From Leuconostocaceae bacterium ESL0958 (lineage in GTDB: Bacteria; Bacillota; Bacilli; Lactobacillales; Lactobacillaceae): a stretch of DNA of 64,000 nucleotides. The number at the start of each line of letters is the position of its first letter. Within the stretch, counting starts at the first letter, position 1. Shown here piece after piece: positions 9,720 through 19,184 of the stretch. A model generated the notes under the pieces. It was not told the DNA's origin, made no database searches, and was given only the letters and a program-made list of their open reading frames with translations. Made by a program: the position numbers and the translations under genes. The stretch spans positions 62,001-126,000 of the forward strand of contig JAQTHT010000001.1 of the NCBI GenBank assembly GCA_029433265.1. The letters are read 5' to 3'.

Positions 9720-9744
9720 AACACTTTTTTAAGGGAGTAATTTC

Positions 9745-10992
9745 ATGGACTTTACACAGGACGAAACGCAAGCTGGTGCGGTTATTAAAGTGATCGGTGT
9801 CGGTGGCGGTGGTTCAAACGCCGTTAATCACATGATTGAAGAAGGCGTATCAGGCGTTGAATTTATCGTAGCGAACACAGATGTGCAGGCCTTAGAAAAG
9901 TCAGCAGCCGACAAGAAGGTACAGATTGGCCCCAAGTTGACGGGTGGTCTAGGGGCCGGTTCTAACCCTAGTCGCGGTCAAAAAGCCGCAGAAGAATCCG
10001 AAGAGGAACTACGCGATGCCTTGTCCGGAGCGGATATGATTGTCATTACTGCCGGCATGGGTGGCGGTACTGGTAACGGGGCAGCACCCGTTGTGGCCAA
10101 AATTGCCAAGGACCTGGGCGCTTTGACGGTCGCCGTTGTAACCCGTCCTTTCTCTTGGGAAGGACCAAAGCGGTCTAAGTTTGCGGTAGAAGGCTTACAA
10201 GCCTTGTCCGAAGCCGTTGATTCCCTGGTCGTGATTACCAACGAACGTTTGAAGGACCGCATCGATTTGCGGACACCATTGTCCGAAGCCTTTAAGATTG
10301 TGGACGACGTGGTGTCACAGGGCGTTCGGGGTATCTCCGAATTGATTACGAACCCTGGCTTCATTAACCTGGACTTTGCCGATGTCAAGACGGTGATGCA
10401 GGATGCCGGTCCAGCGCTGATGGGCGTTGGTACGGCCAATGGCGAATCGCGGGCGGCCGATGCGACGAAGGCGGCCATTTCATCGCCACTTTTGGAAGTC
10501 GATATGGCTGGTGCCGAAGACGTGCTTTTGAATGTTACCGGTGGGCCTGATTTGTCCCTGTTTGAAGCACAGTCCGCAGCAGACGTCATTAACCAGGAAG
10601 CGGGTCGTGACGTAAACGTTATCTTCGGAACGTCCATTGACGAAGACCTGGGCGACACGATCCGAATTACGGTGATTGCTACTGGTTTGCAGCAGGGAAC
10701 GGCCATTAAGCAGGGGCCTAAGAAAGCCGCAGCCCGTGCGGAAGAAGCGGCCGCGGACGATGGGCAAGCGGGCCTCTTTACCCGCCAACAGGCCAATCCG
10801 AACCGCAGTCAAAGCAAAGATGTCTTTGCTGACTGGGATATCACAGCTAGCCAACAGCCTGAGCAAAAAGAGCGGCAGTTTGACGGGGTGGAAAAGCAAT
10901 CATTCGATCCAATTGATAACAGCAAGCAGGGTGTTGATTTAGATTTGTCATCTGCCGATGATGATGAGCCACCATTTTTCAAGAAGCGTTAA
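9745..10992 (+). CDS. ftsZ: Cell division GTPase FtsZ
   Basis: Tubulin homologue that forms the Z ring. The 415 residues contain the N-terminal GTP-binding domain ([14 protein letters not shown]), a tubulin signature that reads GGGTGNG rather than the usual GGGTGTG, the T7-loop region (NLDFADV), a variable Gln/Asp-rich linker (about 320-400) and a C-terminal peptide [11 protein letters not shown] of the kind bound by FtsA, SepF and EzrA. It is preceded by AAGGGAG. The Asn in the signature is the only oddity and is treated as a finding. Confidence 0.98.
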   Translation: MDFTQDETQAGAVIKVIGVGGGGSNAVNHMIEEGVSGVEFIVANTDVQALEKSAADKKVQIGPKLTGGLGAGSNPSRGQKAAEESEEELRDALSGADMIVITAGMGGGTGNGAAPVVAKIAKDLGALTVAVVTRPFSWEGPKRSKFAVEGLQALSEAVDSLVVITNERLKDRIDLRTPLSEAFKIVDDVVSQGVRGISELITNPGFINLDFADVKTVMQDAGPALMGVGTANGESRAADATKAAISSPLLEVDMAGAEDVLLNVTGGPDLSLFEAQSAADVINQEAGRDVNVIFGTSIDEDLGDTIRITVIATGLQQGTAIKQGPKKAAARAEEAAADDGQAGLFTRQQANPNRSQSKDVFADWDITASQQPEQKERQFDGVEKQSFDPIDNSKQGVDLDLSSADDDEPPFFKKR

Positions 10993-11007
10993 TGAGGAGC
11001 ACAGCGA

Positions 11008-11436
11008 ATGGCTTTTGACGGAATTAAGCGTCTCTTTTCAGATGACGATGACTACGAAGAAGAGTATCAAGAAGTACAAGAGCGCGAGGACAAGCCGGCT
11101 CGCAAAGAGCGCAAGGGCATGGTTAGTATGACGGCCTACCAGCAACAGCCGGCCGCTAAAGAAGCGCCAGGACGGATTGCACTTTTTGAGCCCAAGGTTT
11201 ACGCCGATTCCCGGGCGATTGCCAGTCAGGTGATTGATGGGGATCCCGTGCTTGTCAACTTTTCTCAGTTAGAGGAAGACCAAGCCATGCGAATCTTGGA
11301 TTACATTGGCGGTGCTGTCTATGCCGTTTCCGGTTCGATGGAACGGGTGGGCGAAAAAATCTTTTTACTGACACCAGCAGGTTATGAGGTGGTCGGCTCC
11401 ATGTCCGATAATTTAGATAACCAAAGTCGGTACTAA
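11008..11436 (+). CDS. sepF: Cell division protein SepF
   Basis: 142 residues. The N-terminus (MAFDGIKRLFSDDDDYEEEY) fits the amphipathic membrane-binding helix plus acidic linker of SepF, and residues about 55-140 form the SepF (DUF552) domain with PKVYADSRAIASQVIDGDPV and a FLLTPAGYEV ending. SepF forms rings that bundle and tether FtsZ polymers beside FtsA. It lies 15 bases after ftsZ with a GAGGAG ribosome site, the classic Firmicutes position. Confidence 0.96.
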   Translation: MAFDGIKRLFSDDDDYEEEYQEVQEREDKPARKERKGMVSMTAYQQQPAAKEAPGRIALFEPKVYADSRAIASQVIDGDPVLVNFSQLEEDQAMRILDYIGGAVYAVSGSMERVGEKIFLLTPAGYEVVGSMSDNLDNQSRY

Positions 11437-11439
11437 GCC

Positions 11440-11691
11440 ATGCTGCTACTAGTTTCGATTTTGTCTGCTATCCTACGCTACTATAGCTATGCCTTAGTGG
11501 TTTACGTGATTATGTCCTGGTTTCCCCGGACCTATCAAACTTGGTTTGGTCGGCAGTTGGCCCAGTTAATTCAACCTTACTTGAATTGCTTTTCCTTCAT
11601 CAAACCACTGGGCGGGATCTTAGATTTGCGGGCACTGGTGGCCTTTCTGGTATTAGATTTTGCTCAGTACTTACTGCTGACCTTGGTGTAA
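11440..11691 (+). CDS. ylmG: YggT family membrane protein (YlmG)
   Basis: 83 residues with two hydrophobic segments (about 2-26 and 60-82) and the YggT-type motif MSWFPR after the first. YggT/YlmG proteins are small membrane proteins encoded next to sepF; their biochemical role is unclear, though links to division and osmotic stress have been proposed. The start is three bases after the sepF stop with no strong ribosome site, suggesting coupling. Confidence 0.9.
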   Translation: MLLLVSILSAILRYYSYALVVYVIMSWFPRTYQTWFGRQLAQLIQPYLNCFSFIKPLGGILDLRALVAFLVLDFAQYLLLTLV

Positions 11692-11694
11692 AAG

Positions 11695-12489
11695 ATGGCA
11701 AAGTTTGAACAGATTCGCCAGCATTTTGCGCCGGGTGAACAGGACTTTGTCAAGCAGGCGCTGGATCAAATACAACAGGCCAGCAATCAGCAGCGACCCA
11801 TTGTCACTGATTTTTTAAATCCCCGGCAACGCTATATTTTGAGCACACTGGTGCAAGGGGCTGGGCAGCTGCAGTTGCAAGAAAACGGTCTTTTTGCCGG
11901 GGCCGAAGCAGCTCGGGTTGTGATTGCCCCGGATTATTATGACTTGGTATTGGATGACTTTGATCTGACTTTACTGGAACTGTCTTATCCGCAAAAATTT
12001 GCTCAGTTACGGCATAAAGATTTGTTAGGCGCCCTCGTTCATGCCGGTTTGGCCCGCAATCGCTTTGGCGACCTGGTCTTTGATGAGGGTCAGGGGAAAG
12101 CCCAAGTGGCCGTTGAAAGCGCATTAGTGCCTTTTATCGAGCAAAACATATCCTCTTTGGGAAAGACCAAGGTGACTTGGCAGACGGTGCCTGCTACTGC
12201 GGCGCTAGTTTTACCGGATGAGGGCGAGGAACGCTTCTTGCTCCTGCCATCATTGCGCTTAGATGCGGTAGTCGCCGCTGTCTTTCACTTGAGTCGCACA
12301 AAAGTGAGTGAGTTCATTGCCCATGGTCAAGTCCGGGTGAATTGGGCGGTGGTCACCCAGGGGAAAACAACTGTTGGGATCAAAGATCTCATTTCCGTTC
12401 GGAAAAAGGGCCGCTGCCTGCTCTTATCCTTGGCAGGGTCTAGTAAAAATGATAAGATAAAAGCAAATTTTAAGGTCATTGAGAGATAA
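11695..12489 (+). CDS. ylmH: YlmH family RNA-binding protein with S4 domain
   Basis: 264 residues. The N-terminal two thirds match the YlmH fold (FLNPRQRYIL near residue 41, then RHKDLLGALVHAGLARNRFGD), and the C-terminal part from about 182 is an S4 RNA-binding domain (LRLDAVVAAVFHLSRTKVSE, then GQVRVNWAVV). YlmH has been linked to the division cluster in streptococci and, more recently, to rescue of stalled ribosomes. It sits three bases after ylmG and before divIVA, as in other Firmicutes. Confidence 0.92.
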   Translation: MAKFEQIRQHFAPGEQDFVKQALDQIQQASNQQRPIVTDFLNPRQRYILSTLVQGAGQLQLQENGLFAGAEAARVVIAPDYYDLVLDDFDLTLLELSYPQKFAQLRHKDLLGALVHAGLARNRFGDLVFDEGQGKAQVAVESALVPFIEQNISSLGKTKVTWQTVPATAALVLPDEGEERFLLLPSLRLDAVVAAVFHLSRTKVSEFIAHGQVRVNWAVVTQGKTTVGIKDLISVRKKGRCLLLSLAGSSKNDKIKANFKVIER

Positions 12490-12510
12490 TAAACAAGGAG
12501 GAAGTCTGGG

Positions 12511-13269
12511 ATGACATTAACACCCGACGAAATTTTAAATCACGAATTTACGCGCAAGGGGTCCCGTGCCTACGTGGCCCGCGAGGTTGATTCCTTCTTA
12601 GACGCTGTGAATAATGACTACCGCACCATTTTGGCTGATTACGAACAGCAAGTGGCGCGGAATCAGGAGTTGCAAGCGCGCATTGATGAATTAGAGAGTC
12701 AGCGTGAGCAGGTGAACGAATCCATTATCTTTGCACAGGATGCTGCCTCCCGTTTGCGTAAGGAAACGGAAGCAGACGTCAAGCAGCGCTTGGATCAAGC
12801 GCAACGTGAGGCGCAAGCAACCTTGGATCAAGCCCACCGCGATGCCGAAGCAGAAACAGCCCGCTTGGCCCAAGCCAATACGGATTTGATTGCGGAACAA
12901 AACCAATTGCGGGGACAGGTCGATCAGTTTAAGCAGGCCTTCTTGGCCATGATTGACCAGCAGAAGCAGTTGCTTTCCCAGGATAACTTGGCAGCAGCGG
13001 TGCGCTTGTTGCCAGCTTCCGAATTGTCGCAACAAGTTTTCAATGACCAAGCCCAGTACGAACAAAAAAGTGAGCAGACCGCGAACCGGTCTTTGCCCAC
13101 GGATCTCGAAGAAGTACCGGATTTTGCCAAAGGCCCAATTGAACAGCAGGATGAAGGCGAAGCAGCAGCCAAGGCAGCTGACGAAAAGTTGGCGGCAGAG
13201 GCAAAGCAGGCGCAGGCAGAAGATGACCCAACGGTGGTGGTCTTCCCAGACTATGATGAAAATAATTAA
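12511..13269 (+). CDS. divIVA: Cell division initiation protein DivIVA
   Basis: 252 residues. The N-terminal membrane-curvature domain is clear (LTPDEILNHEFTRKGSRAY, then VDSFLD near 29), followed by a long coiled coil (about 40-165) rich in Gln, Ala and Glu, and an acidic, alanine-rich C-terminal tail. DivIVA marks negatively curved membrane at poles and septa and organises division or wall growth. AAGGAGG lies upstream. It is the last gene of the dcw run; a T-box leader for ileS follows immediately. Confidence 0.95.
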   Translation: MTLTPDEILNHEFTRKGSRAYVAREVDSFLDAVNNDYRTILADYEQQVARNQELQARIDELESQREQVNESIIFAQDAASRLRKETEADVKQRLDQAQREAQATLDQAHRDAEAETARLAQANTDLIAEQNQLRGQVDQFKQAFLAMIDQQKQLLSQDNLAAAVRLLPASELSQQVFNDQAQYEQKSEQTANRSLPTDLEEVPDFAKGPIEQQDEGEAAAKAADEKLAAEAKQAQAEDDPTVVVFPDYDENN

Positions 13270-13283
13270 GTAGATAAAGCGAC

Positions 13284-13520
13284 AATTGAGACAGTTAGGT
13301 GAGACTGTTCTGTCAGCGAGCCACGGTTGGTGTGAGGTGGCCAGTTCACAGTCAAACTGAGATCACTCAATTTTTTCCGACCTGAACGACTCGTAAGGTG
13401 GGACGGCCCAACCCGTTATCGTTGCTTGGAGTACTGCTGGCGACAGTAGTAGAACATAGGTGGTACCACGTGAAAACGTCCTGTGCTGACCCGGTGGGGT
13501 CAGGCAGGACGTTTTTTTTG
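13284..13520 (+). promoter_or_regulatory. T-box riboswitch, isoleucine-specific, upstream of ileS
   Basis: The leader between divIVA and ileS has the T-box layout. The Stem I base helix is AATTGAG (13284-13290) pairing with CTCAATT (13366-13372), and an upper helix pairs GACTG with CAGTC. The specifier loop holds ATC (13362-13364) followed by A, an isoleucine codon with the expected purine. The T-box consensus AGGTGGTACCACG is at 13458-13470; its TGGT complements an ACCA tRNA end with discriminator A. A terminator follows. Uncharged tRNA-Ile should stabilise the antiterminator and raise ileS expression. The GGTTGGTGTGAG segment fits the distal Stem I consensus. Confidence 0.95.
13476..13519 (+). 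terminator. Conditional terminator of the ileS T-box
   Basis: ACGTCCTG (13476-13483) pairs with CAGGACGT (13505-13512), enclosing a smaller CTGACCC/GGGGTCAG helix, and ends in eight T. It overlaps the partner strand of the T-box antiterminator, as expected for a transcriptional T-box switch. Confidence 0.93.
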
Positions 13521-13540
13521 AAAATAAAGGAGACATCCGG

Positions 13541-16339
13541 ATGAAGTACAAAGATACGTTGAATTTAGGCAAGACGGCTTTTCCGATGCGCGGCTCTTTG
13601 CCCAAAACGGAACCAGAGCGGCAGGCTGCCTGGACGGCGGCTGACCTCTATCAGCGGCGTTTAGCGCAAAACGAGCAAAAGCCCCACTTTAATTTGCATG
13701 ATGGCCCACCCTACGCCAATGGGAACATTCACCTCGGCCATGCTTTAAATAAAATCACGAAAGACATCATCGTCCGTTACAAGAACATGTCTGGTTATTA
13801 TGCCCCCTATGTGCCTGGCTGGGATACCCACGGCTTGCCCATTGAGCAGCAGTTAACCAAGGCCGGCCATGATCGCAAGGCCATGTCCAAGGCAAAGTGG
13901 CGCGATTTGGCCCGTGACTTTGCGCTGGGCCAAGTTGCCAAGCAGAAAAAAGATTTTCAACGTTTAGGGGTGTTGGCCGATTGGGACCATCCTTATTTGA
14001 CCCTGCAGCCAGAATTTGAAGCTGCCCAACTGCGTGTTTTCGGAGCCATGGCCAAGAAGGGCTATATTTTCCGAGGCGCCAAGCCAGTTTACTGGTCTTG
14101 GTCTTCTGAATCAGCCTTAGCTGAAGCGGAAATTGAATACCATGATTTGAAGTCAACTTCGCTTTACTATGCCAATCAGGTCAAGGATGGCCGTGGCCTC
14201 TTAGATAATGACACCTACCTGGTGGTTTGGACGACGACCCCCTTTACTGTGACGGCTTCCCGGGGCATCACGGTCGGACCAGACTTTGACTATGTGCTGG
14301 TCCAACCAGCTGGTTCTGCTAAAAAATACGTGGTCGGTCAGGACTTACTACCACAGCTGGCAGAAAAGTTTGGTTGGGCTGACTATGAAACCCTCGGCAC
14401 TTACAAGGGCCGGGACTTAGAACATATCCGCGCTTACCATCCTTGGGATCCAGAAGCGGAAGAGTATGTGATGGTCGGCGACCATGTCACGACTGAATCA
14501 GGAACTGGTTTGGTCCACACGGCCCCTGGCTTTGGGGAAGACGATTACAATGTTTCCAAGCGCTATCAACTGCCGGTCGTGGTCACAGTTGATGAAAAGG
14601 GCTATATGACCGATAATGCGGGGCCTGATTTTGCCGGGCGCTTCTATGATGACGTGACGGGCACGGTCATCAACAAGCTACAGGCAGCGGGTCTCTTCTT
14701 AGCCAAGGAAAGCATTGTTCACTCCTATCCATTTGATTGGCGAACCAAGAAGCCAATTATCTGGCGGGCTGTGCCCCAATGGTTTGCCTCCATTGATGAT
14801 TTCCGCCAGGATATCTTGGATCAACTGGACCAAGTAACTTTCTATCCTGCTTGGGGCCAGAAGCGGCTGCACAACATGATCGCTGGTCGCGGCGATTGGG
14901 TTATTTCCCGTCAACGTGTCTGGGGTGTGCCATTGCCAATCTTCTATGCTGAAGATGGCACGGCCATTGTAGATCCAGTGGTTATTGACCACGTGGCGGA
15001 CTTAGTCAAGGAACATGGATCCAACGTTTGGTTCGAACGGTCGGCCGAGGAGCTGCTGCCGGCTGGTTATGAAAATGAACACTCGCCCAACGGCCGCTTT
15101 ACAAAGGAAGAGGACATCATGGATGTCTGGTTTGACTCTGGCTCTTCCTGGAACGGGGTCCTGCGCGAACGCCCTCAGTTAGATTTCCCGGCAGATCTCT
15201 ATCTGGAAGGGTCCGATCAGTACCGGGGCTGGTTTAACTCCTCTTTGATTACCGCTGTGGCGGTCACTGGCCAGGCGCCATACCGCAATGTCCTTTCTCA
15301 AGGTTTTACGCTTGATGGCAAGGGCAACAAGATGTCCAAGTCCTTGGGCAACACGATTTCACCAGCAGAAGTCGCTGATCAGTTTGGGATTGAGATTTTG
15401 CGTTTGTGGACGGTCTCCGTTGATACTTCTCAGGATATGCGGGTTTCCCCTGAAATTTTGAAGCAGGTGGCGGATGCCTACCGGAAGATCCGGAATACCA
15501 TGCGCTTCCTGTTGGCCAATACAGCGGACTTTGACTATGAAACGGATCAAGTGCCCTTTGAGCAACGGGCTGCCCACGATCAGTATGCAACGGTTCTGTT
15601 AAACGACTTGGTCAAGGATTTGCGGGCCGACTATGAAAAGTACGAACTAAATGCGCTCTTTAATCGTTTGATCAACTTTATCAACGTGGATTTGTCAGCC
15701 TTCTACCTGGATATCGCCAAGGATGTCGTCTATGTGGCAGCACCTGATGCACCGTTGCGCCGCTCCATGCAAACGGTCTTCTACGAAATGCTGACGGCCT
15801 TGACGAAGTTAATTTTGCCAATCCTGCCTCACACGGCAGAAGAAATTTGGTCGTATTTGCCAAAGCAAAGCGCTGACTTTGCCTATCTGAGCGAAATGCC
15901 AGCCGTGCGGGACTTGCCTGGCGCTGCTGCCATCTTGACTGACTGGCAAACCGTGATGGCCATCCGTTCCGCGGCCAATAAGGCCATTGAAGCTAGCCGC
16001 AATGACGGCTTGATTGGTAAAAATGCAGAAGCTGCCCTGACTCTGTATTTGACGGCGGAGCAGGCAGCGGTCTTGACGAAGTTGCACTTAGACCTGCGCC
16101 TTGTCCTGATGGTTTCACAACTGGATGTAGAGGATAGGGCGGCTGCCGATGCAGAAGTACCCGTCTATGATGGACTTCCTGTCCTAGTGGAACGGGCCCG
16201 GGGCGGTCTGTCACCACGTGACCGCCGCTACCACGAAGACTTGGGCGCAGACCCAGCTTTCCCAGAACTTTCTAAGGCAGAAGCGGCACTGGTTCGCCAG
16301 TACTACCCCGCTGCTTTGACAGAAGGTTTTGAAAAATAA
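13541..16339 (+). CDS. ileS: Isoleucyl-tRNA synthetase lacking its zinc-ribbon cysteines
   Basis: Class Ia synthetase of 932 residues. The HIGH box reads HLGH at 64-67 (in [12 protein letters not shown]) and the KMSKS box is at 597-601. The editing (CP1) domain contains the usual [15 protein letters not shown] segment. The bacterial C-terminal zinc module normally has two Cys-x2-Cys pairs. Here the flanking sequence is kept, but the four positions are S891, D894, S911 and E914, and the whole end of the protein has no cysteine. Regulation is by the upstream T-box. A terminator follows directly. Confidence 0.97.
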   Translation: MKYKDTLNLGKTAFPMRGSLPKTEPERQAAWTAADLYQRRLAQNEQKPHFNLHDGPPYANGNIHLGHALNKITKDIIVRYKNMSGYYAPYVPGWDTHGLPIEQQLTKAGHDRKAMSKAKWRDLARDFALGQVAKQKKDFQRLGVLADWDHPYLTLQPEFEAAQLRVFGAMAKKGYIFRGAKPVYWSWSSESALAEAEIEYHDLKSTSLYYANQVKDGRGLLDNDTYLVVWTTTPFTVTASRGITVGPDFDYVLVQPAGSAKKYVVGQDLLPQLAEKFGWADYETLGTYKGRDLEHIRAYHPWDPEAEEYVMVGDHVTTESGTGLVHTAPGFGEDDYNVSKRYQLPVVVTVDEKGYMTDNAGPDFAGRFYDDVTGTVINKLQAAGLFLAKESIVHSYPFDWRTKKPIIWRAVPQWFASIDDFRQDILDQLDQVTFYPAWGQKRLHNMIAGRGDWVISRQRVWGVPLPIFYAEDGTAIVDPVVIDHVADLVKEHGSNVWFERSAEELLPAGYENEHSPNGRFTKEEDIMDVWFDSGSSWNGVLRERPQLDFPADLYLEGSDQYRGWFNSSLITAVAVTGQAPYRNVLSQGFTLDGKGNKMSKSLGNTISPAEVADQFGIEILRLWTVSVDTSQDMRVSPEILKQVADAYRKIRNTMRFLLANTADFDYETDQVPFEQRAAHDQYATVLLNDLVKDLRADYEKYELNALFNRLINFINVDLSAFYLDIAKDVVYVAAPDAPLRRSMQTVFYEMLTALTKLILPILPHTAEEIWSYLPKQSADFAYLSEMPAVRDLPGAAAILTDWQTVMAIRSAANKAIEASRNDGLIGKNAEAALTLYLTAEQAAVLTKLHLDLRLVLMVSQLDVEDRAAADAEVPVYDGLPVLVERARGGLSPRDRRYHEDLGADPAFPELSKAEAALVRQYYPAALTEGFEK

Positions 16340-16351
16340 AGCGCTGTCTTG

Positions 16352-16388
16352 AAAACGATGTCAAGAGATATTACTTGACATCGTTTTT
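16352..16388 (+). terminator. Rho-independent terminator after ileS
   Basis: AAAACGATGTCAAG (16352-16365) pairs with CTTGACATCGTTTT (16374-16387), with an eight-base loop and a T-rich tail broken by CC. The 3' arm contains the TTGACA used as the -35 box of the next promoter, so terminator and promoter share bases. Confidence 0.88.
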
Positions 16389-16403
16389 CCTTTTTGGCAT
16401 AAT
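16375..16403 (+). promoter_or_regulatory. Strong sigma-A promoter for rpsP
   Basis: TTGACA (16375-16380), a 17-base spacer and CATAAT (16398-16403) give a near-consensus promoter. The predicted start, about 16410, leaves a leader of about 29 bases with GGAGG before the rpsP ATG. The -35 hexamer lies inside the ileS terminator stem. Confidence 0.88.
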
Positions 16404-16438
16404 AGAAAACAGTTAAGTAAGTAATTGGAGGAAAAACT

Positions 16439-16849
16439 ATGTCTGTTAAAATTCGTTTGAAGCGCATGGGCGCTAAGAAGCGTCCTTATTACCGTGTTGT
16501 CATCGCCGACTCACGTTCCCCTCGTGATGGCCGTTTTATCGAAACGGTTGGCCACTACAACCCAATCACGGTGCCAGCAGAAGTTAAGTTGGACGAAGAC
16601 AAGATTATGGGTTGGTTGGAATCAGGGGCACAGCCTTCTGATACGGTCCGCAACCTCTTGTCTAAGGCTGGAATCATGGCCAAGTATGCTGCTAAGAAGG
16701 CTGGTAAGCAGCCAGCAGCAACGAAGTCAGCTGCTGCTGACAAGCCATCAGCCAAGAACACGGTTGCTGAAATCAAGGCTTACTTGGATGCCAATGACAT
16801 CAAGTACGCTGCTTCTGCTAAGAAGGCAGACTTGTTGGACTTGGTTTAA
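16439..16849 (+). CDS. rpsP: 30S ribosomal protein S16 with C-terminal extension
   Basis: 136 residues, compared with about 80-90 for a typical S16. Residues 1-82 are standard S16 ([19 protein letters not shown], then [12 protein letters not shown] and HYNP). After that comes an Ala/Lys-rich linker (83-107) and a compact helical segment (108-136: [18 protein letters not shown], then KKADLLDLV) that resembles the small HeH/SAP-type helix-extended-helix motif found on some nucleic-acid proteins. The gene has its own promoter and terminator. In Bacillus rpsP sits beside ffh; here it lies far from ffh. Confidence 0.96.
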   Translation: MSVKIRLKRMGAKKRPYYRVVIADSRSPRDGRFIETVGHYNPITVPAEVKLDEDKIMGWLESGAQPSDTVRNLLSKAGIMAKYAAKKAGKQPAATKSAAADKPSAKNTVAEIKAYLDANDIKYAASAKKADLLDLV

Positions 16850-16857
16850 GTCGGTCC

Positions 16858-16888
16858 AAAACTACCAAAGAAATTTGGTAGTTTTTTT
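16858..16888 (+). terminator. Terminator after rpsP
   Basis: AAACTACCAAA (16859-16869) pairs with TTTGGTAGTTT (16874-16884), with a four-base loop and a run of seven T. It separates rpsP from the rimM transcription unit. Confidence 0.9.
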
Positions 16889-16917
16889 ATTTGTCTGCTT
16901 ATTCTAGCGGTCAGCTT

Positions 16918-16926
16918 TGCTATAAT
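16918..16926 (+). promoter_or_regulatory. Extended -10 promoter for rimM, probably giving a leaderless mRNA
   Basis: TGCTATAAT (16918-16926) is a perfect extended -10 element; the -35 region (CTTATT at 16898) is poor. Only seven bases separate the -10 from the rimM ATG at 16934, so transcription should start at or within two bases of the start codon. No Shine-Dalgarno sequence is present. Confidence 0.75.
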
Positions 16927-16933
16927 AGACCTT

Positions 16934-17455
16934 ATGGACAATGAAAATTATTTTAAAATTGGCACCATTGTGAACACCCATGGCATTCGTGGGGAAGTGA
17001 AGGTCGCGGCCATTACGGATTTTGCCAGCGACCGTTTTGCAAGTGGCCAAACAATTTATCGAAAAGACCAGAACGGGTATCAACCGGAAACAGTCAAAAG
17101 TAGTCGGCAGCATAAGCAAATGTGGCTGCTGCTGCTAGCAGGCTACGATAATATTAACCAGGTGGAACCCTTCAAGGGCCAAGAACTGTACGTGGCGGCG
17201 GCTGATCGGGCACCGCTAGCAGCAGGCGAGTACTACTATAGTGACATCATTGGTTGTACGGTTCTTGATGAAGAGGGGCAGGAACGCGGCCAAATTCAAG
17301 AAATCATGCAGACAGGCGCCAATGACGTCTGGGTCATGGTCGATCAAAAGGGACAAGAAGTCTTGCTACCGGTGATTGACGATGTGATTACCGAGGTGGA
17401 CTTAGCAAAGGGCCAGATTCAAATTCATGTATTAGAAGGGTTGTTTGACGAATGA
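16934..17455 (+). CDS. rimM: Ribosome maturation factor RimM
   Basis: 173 residues. The N-terminal RimM domain begins [19 protein letters not shown], and a PRC-barrel follows from about 95 ([16 protein letters not shown]). RimM binds S19 and helps assemble the 30S head. The start at 16934 matches the family N-terminus and has no in-frame alternative nearby, yet it lacks a ribosome site and sits seven bases after a -10 box, so the message is likely leaderless. The stop overlaps the trmD start by four bases (ATGA). Confidence 0.96.
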   Translation: MDNENYFKIGTIVNTHGIRGEVKVAAITDFASDRFASGQTIYRKDQNGYQPETVKSSRQHKQMWLLLLAGYDNINQVEPFKGQELYVAAADRAPLAAGEYYYSDIIGCTVLDEEGQERGQIQEIMQTGANDVWVMVDQKGQEVLLPVIDDVITEVDLAKGQIQIHVLEGLFDE

Positions 17456-18195
17456 AAATAGATGTACTCAGTCTCTTCCCGACGATGTTCGCGCCGATGC
17501 GTCAGTCCATTATTGGGAAGGCCATCGAACGGGGGGCGGTCGATTTTGCGGTCACTGATTTTCGCGACTACACGACCAACAAACACAACAATGTCGATGA
17601 CTATCCCTTTGGCGGTGGCGCTGGCATGCTGTTAACGCCGCAGCCTATTTTTGATGCGCTAGCGGCCGTTGCGGCTGCTTCAGCTGATCAATCGGCCGGG
17701 CATGTTGTGCTGTTAGACCCCGCCGGAAAGACCTTTGACCATCACGATGCTCAGCGGTTGGCGCAGTACGACCATCTGACCTTTATTGCCGGCCATTATG
17801 AGGGTTACGATGAACGGATTAAGACTTTGGTCGATGAAGAACTGTCCTTGGGCGATTACGTGCTGACGGGCGGTGAACTGGGGGCCATGGTGATGATTGA
17901 CGCCACGGTGCGTTTCCTGCCGGACGTGTTGGGCAATCAGGAATCAGCCAGCGGCGATTCCTTTGAAAGTGGCCTCTTAGAGTATCCACAGTATACTCGA
18001 CCCGCAGATTTTCGTGGCATGACGGTGCCCCCGGTGTTAACCTCGGGTAACCATGCGAAAATTGCCGAATGGCGGCTGAAAGAAGCACTACGGAAGACCT
18101 ATTTACGGCGGCCTGACCTGCTGGAAAACCGGTCCTTCACGACAGCGGAACGGGACCTACTGGATGATATTAAGAGTGAGGAAGCTGGCGACTAG
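17452..18195 (+). CDS. trmD: tRNA (guanine(37)-N(1))-methyltransferase
   Basis: TrmD makes m1G37 in tRNAs and so prevents frameshifting. The 247-residue SPOUT enzyme has the trefoil-knot segments: [24 protein letters not shown] and [19 protein letters not shown], plus the YPQYTRP motif. The start codon overlaps the rimM stop. rimM-trmD pairing is nearly universal and supports both calls. Confidence 0.97.
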   Translation: MKIDVLSLFPTMFAPMRQSIIGKAIERGAVDFAVTDFRDYTTNKHNNVDDYPFGGGAGMLLTPQPIFDALAAVAAASADQSAGHVVLLDPAGKTFDHHDAQRLAQYDHLTFIAGHYEGYDERIKTLVDEELSLGDYVLTGGELGAMVMIDATVRFLPDVLGNQESASGDSFESGLLEYPQYTRPADFRGMTVPPVLTSGNHAKIAEWRLKEALRKTYLRRPDLLENRSFTTAERDLLDDIKSEEAGD

Positions 18196-18227
18196 GCAGT
18201 CGCTGCTAGACGAAGAGGGGTGACGCT

Positions 18228-19184
18228 ATGGAACTTGAATTTCTTGGGACTGGTTCGGGGCAGCCTTCCAAATTTCGCAATGTGGCCAGCCTGGCGCTCA
18301 AATTGTTGGATGAGCGGAATGCCGTCTGGCTCTTTGATGTCGGGGAAGCTACACAACATCAAATTTTAAAAACAACAATCCGGCCCCGCAAGATTGAGAA
18401 AATCTTTATTTCTCACCTGCACGGGGATCATATTTTTGGGCTACCCGGCCTCCTGTCCTCCCGTTCCTTTCAGGGAGCCGATAAGACTGAGCCGTTGACG
18501 ATTTATGGTCCGAAAGGGATTCGCTCCTTTGTCAACACGGCCTTACGGGTGTCCGATACGCATTTGTCCTATCCCTTATCCTTTGTGGAAATCGAAGCCG
18601 GTACGATTTTTGAAGACCAGGCTTTTCGGGTGATTGCGTTACCATTGCGCCATCGGATGGAAGCTTGGGGCTTTCGCATTGAGGAAAAGCCCCACCCAGG
18701 GGAACTCCTAGTCGAACGTTTGCAAGCGGACCAGGTGCCAGCTGGACCTGTCTACGGGCAGTTAAAGGCTGGCCAAACGGTCACCCTCGCAGATGGCCGT
18801 GTCTTAGACGGCAAGGATTATTTGGGACCCGACCAACCAGGCCGGACGATTGCCATTGTCTATGATACGATGCCAACTGAGGCGGCGGCTCAATTGGCGG
18901 ACCATGCCGATCTGTTAGTCCACGAAGCGACCTATGGAACCAGTAAAGAGGAGCAAAAGATGGCCCGGGCCCACGGTCATTCGACGGTCCGGGACGCCAC
19001 TAAGTTGGCCTATCAAGCGCAAGTGGGGGCACTCGTCTTGACCCATGTGTCTGCCCGTTACCTGGGCCCCCTGCTAACCGACTTTATTAGCAGTGCGAAG
19101 AAGGCCTTTCCAGGCACTTATGTCGCCCGTGACTTTGATGTCGTTGATTTGCCCATGAAAAAGGCGCACCATGACGAAGCATAA
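18228..19184 (+). CDS. rnz: Ribonuclease Z
   Basis: 318-residue metallo-beta-lactamase-fold endonuclease that processes tRNA 3' ends. The zinc motif HLHGDH is at residues 63-68, with further ligands in [16 protein letters not shown] and HGHST. The start has an AGAGGGG site. The last 14 bases overlap the start of recJ, so the two are translationally coupled. Confidence 0.95.
   Translation: MELEFLGTGSGQPSKFRNVASLALKLLDERNAVWLFDVGEATQHQILKTTIRPRKIEKIFISHLHGDHIFGLPGLLSSRSFQGADKTEPLTIYGPKGIRSFVNTALRVSDTHLSYPLSFVEIEAGTIFEDQAFRVIALPLRHRMEAWGFRIEEKPHPGELLVERLQADQVPAGPVYGQLKAGQTVTLADGRVLDGKDYLGPDQPGRTIAIVYDTMPTEAAAQLADHADLLVHEATYGTSKEEQKMARAHGHSTVRDATKLAYQAQVGALVLTHVSARYLGPLLTDFISSAKKAFPGTYVARDFDVVDLPMKKAHHDEA

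Noticed and set aside
9978-10796. Long minus-strand open frame (272 codons) opposite ftsZ
   Set aside because: Composition follows the antisense of a conserved gene, with no ribosome site or family resemblance; it is a shadow frame.
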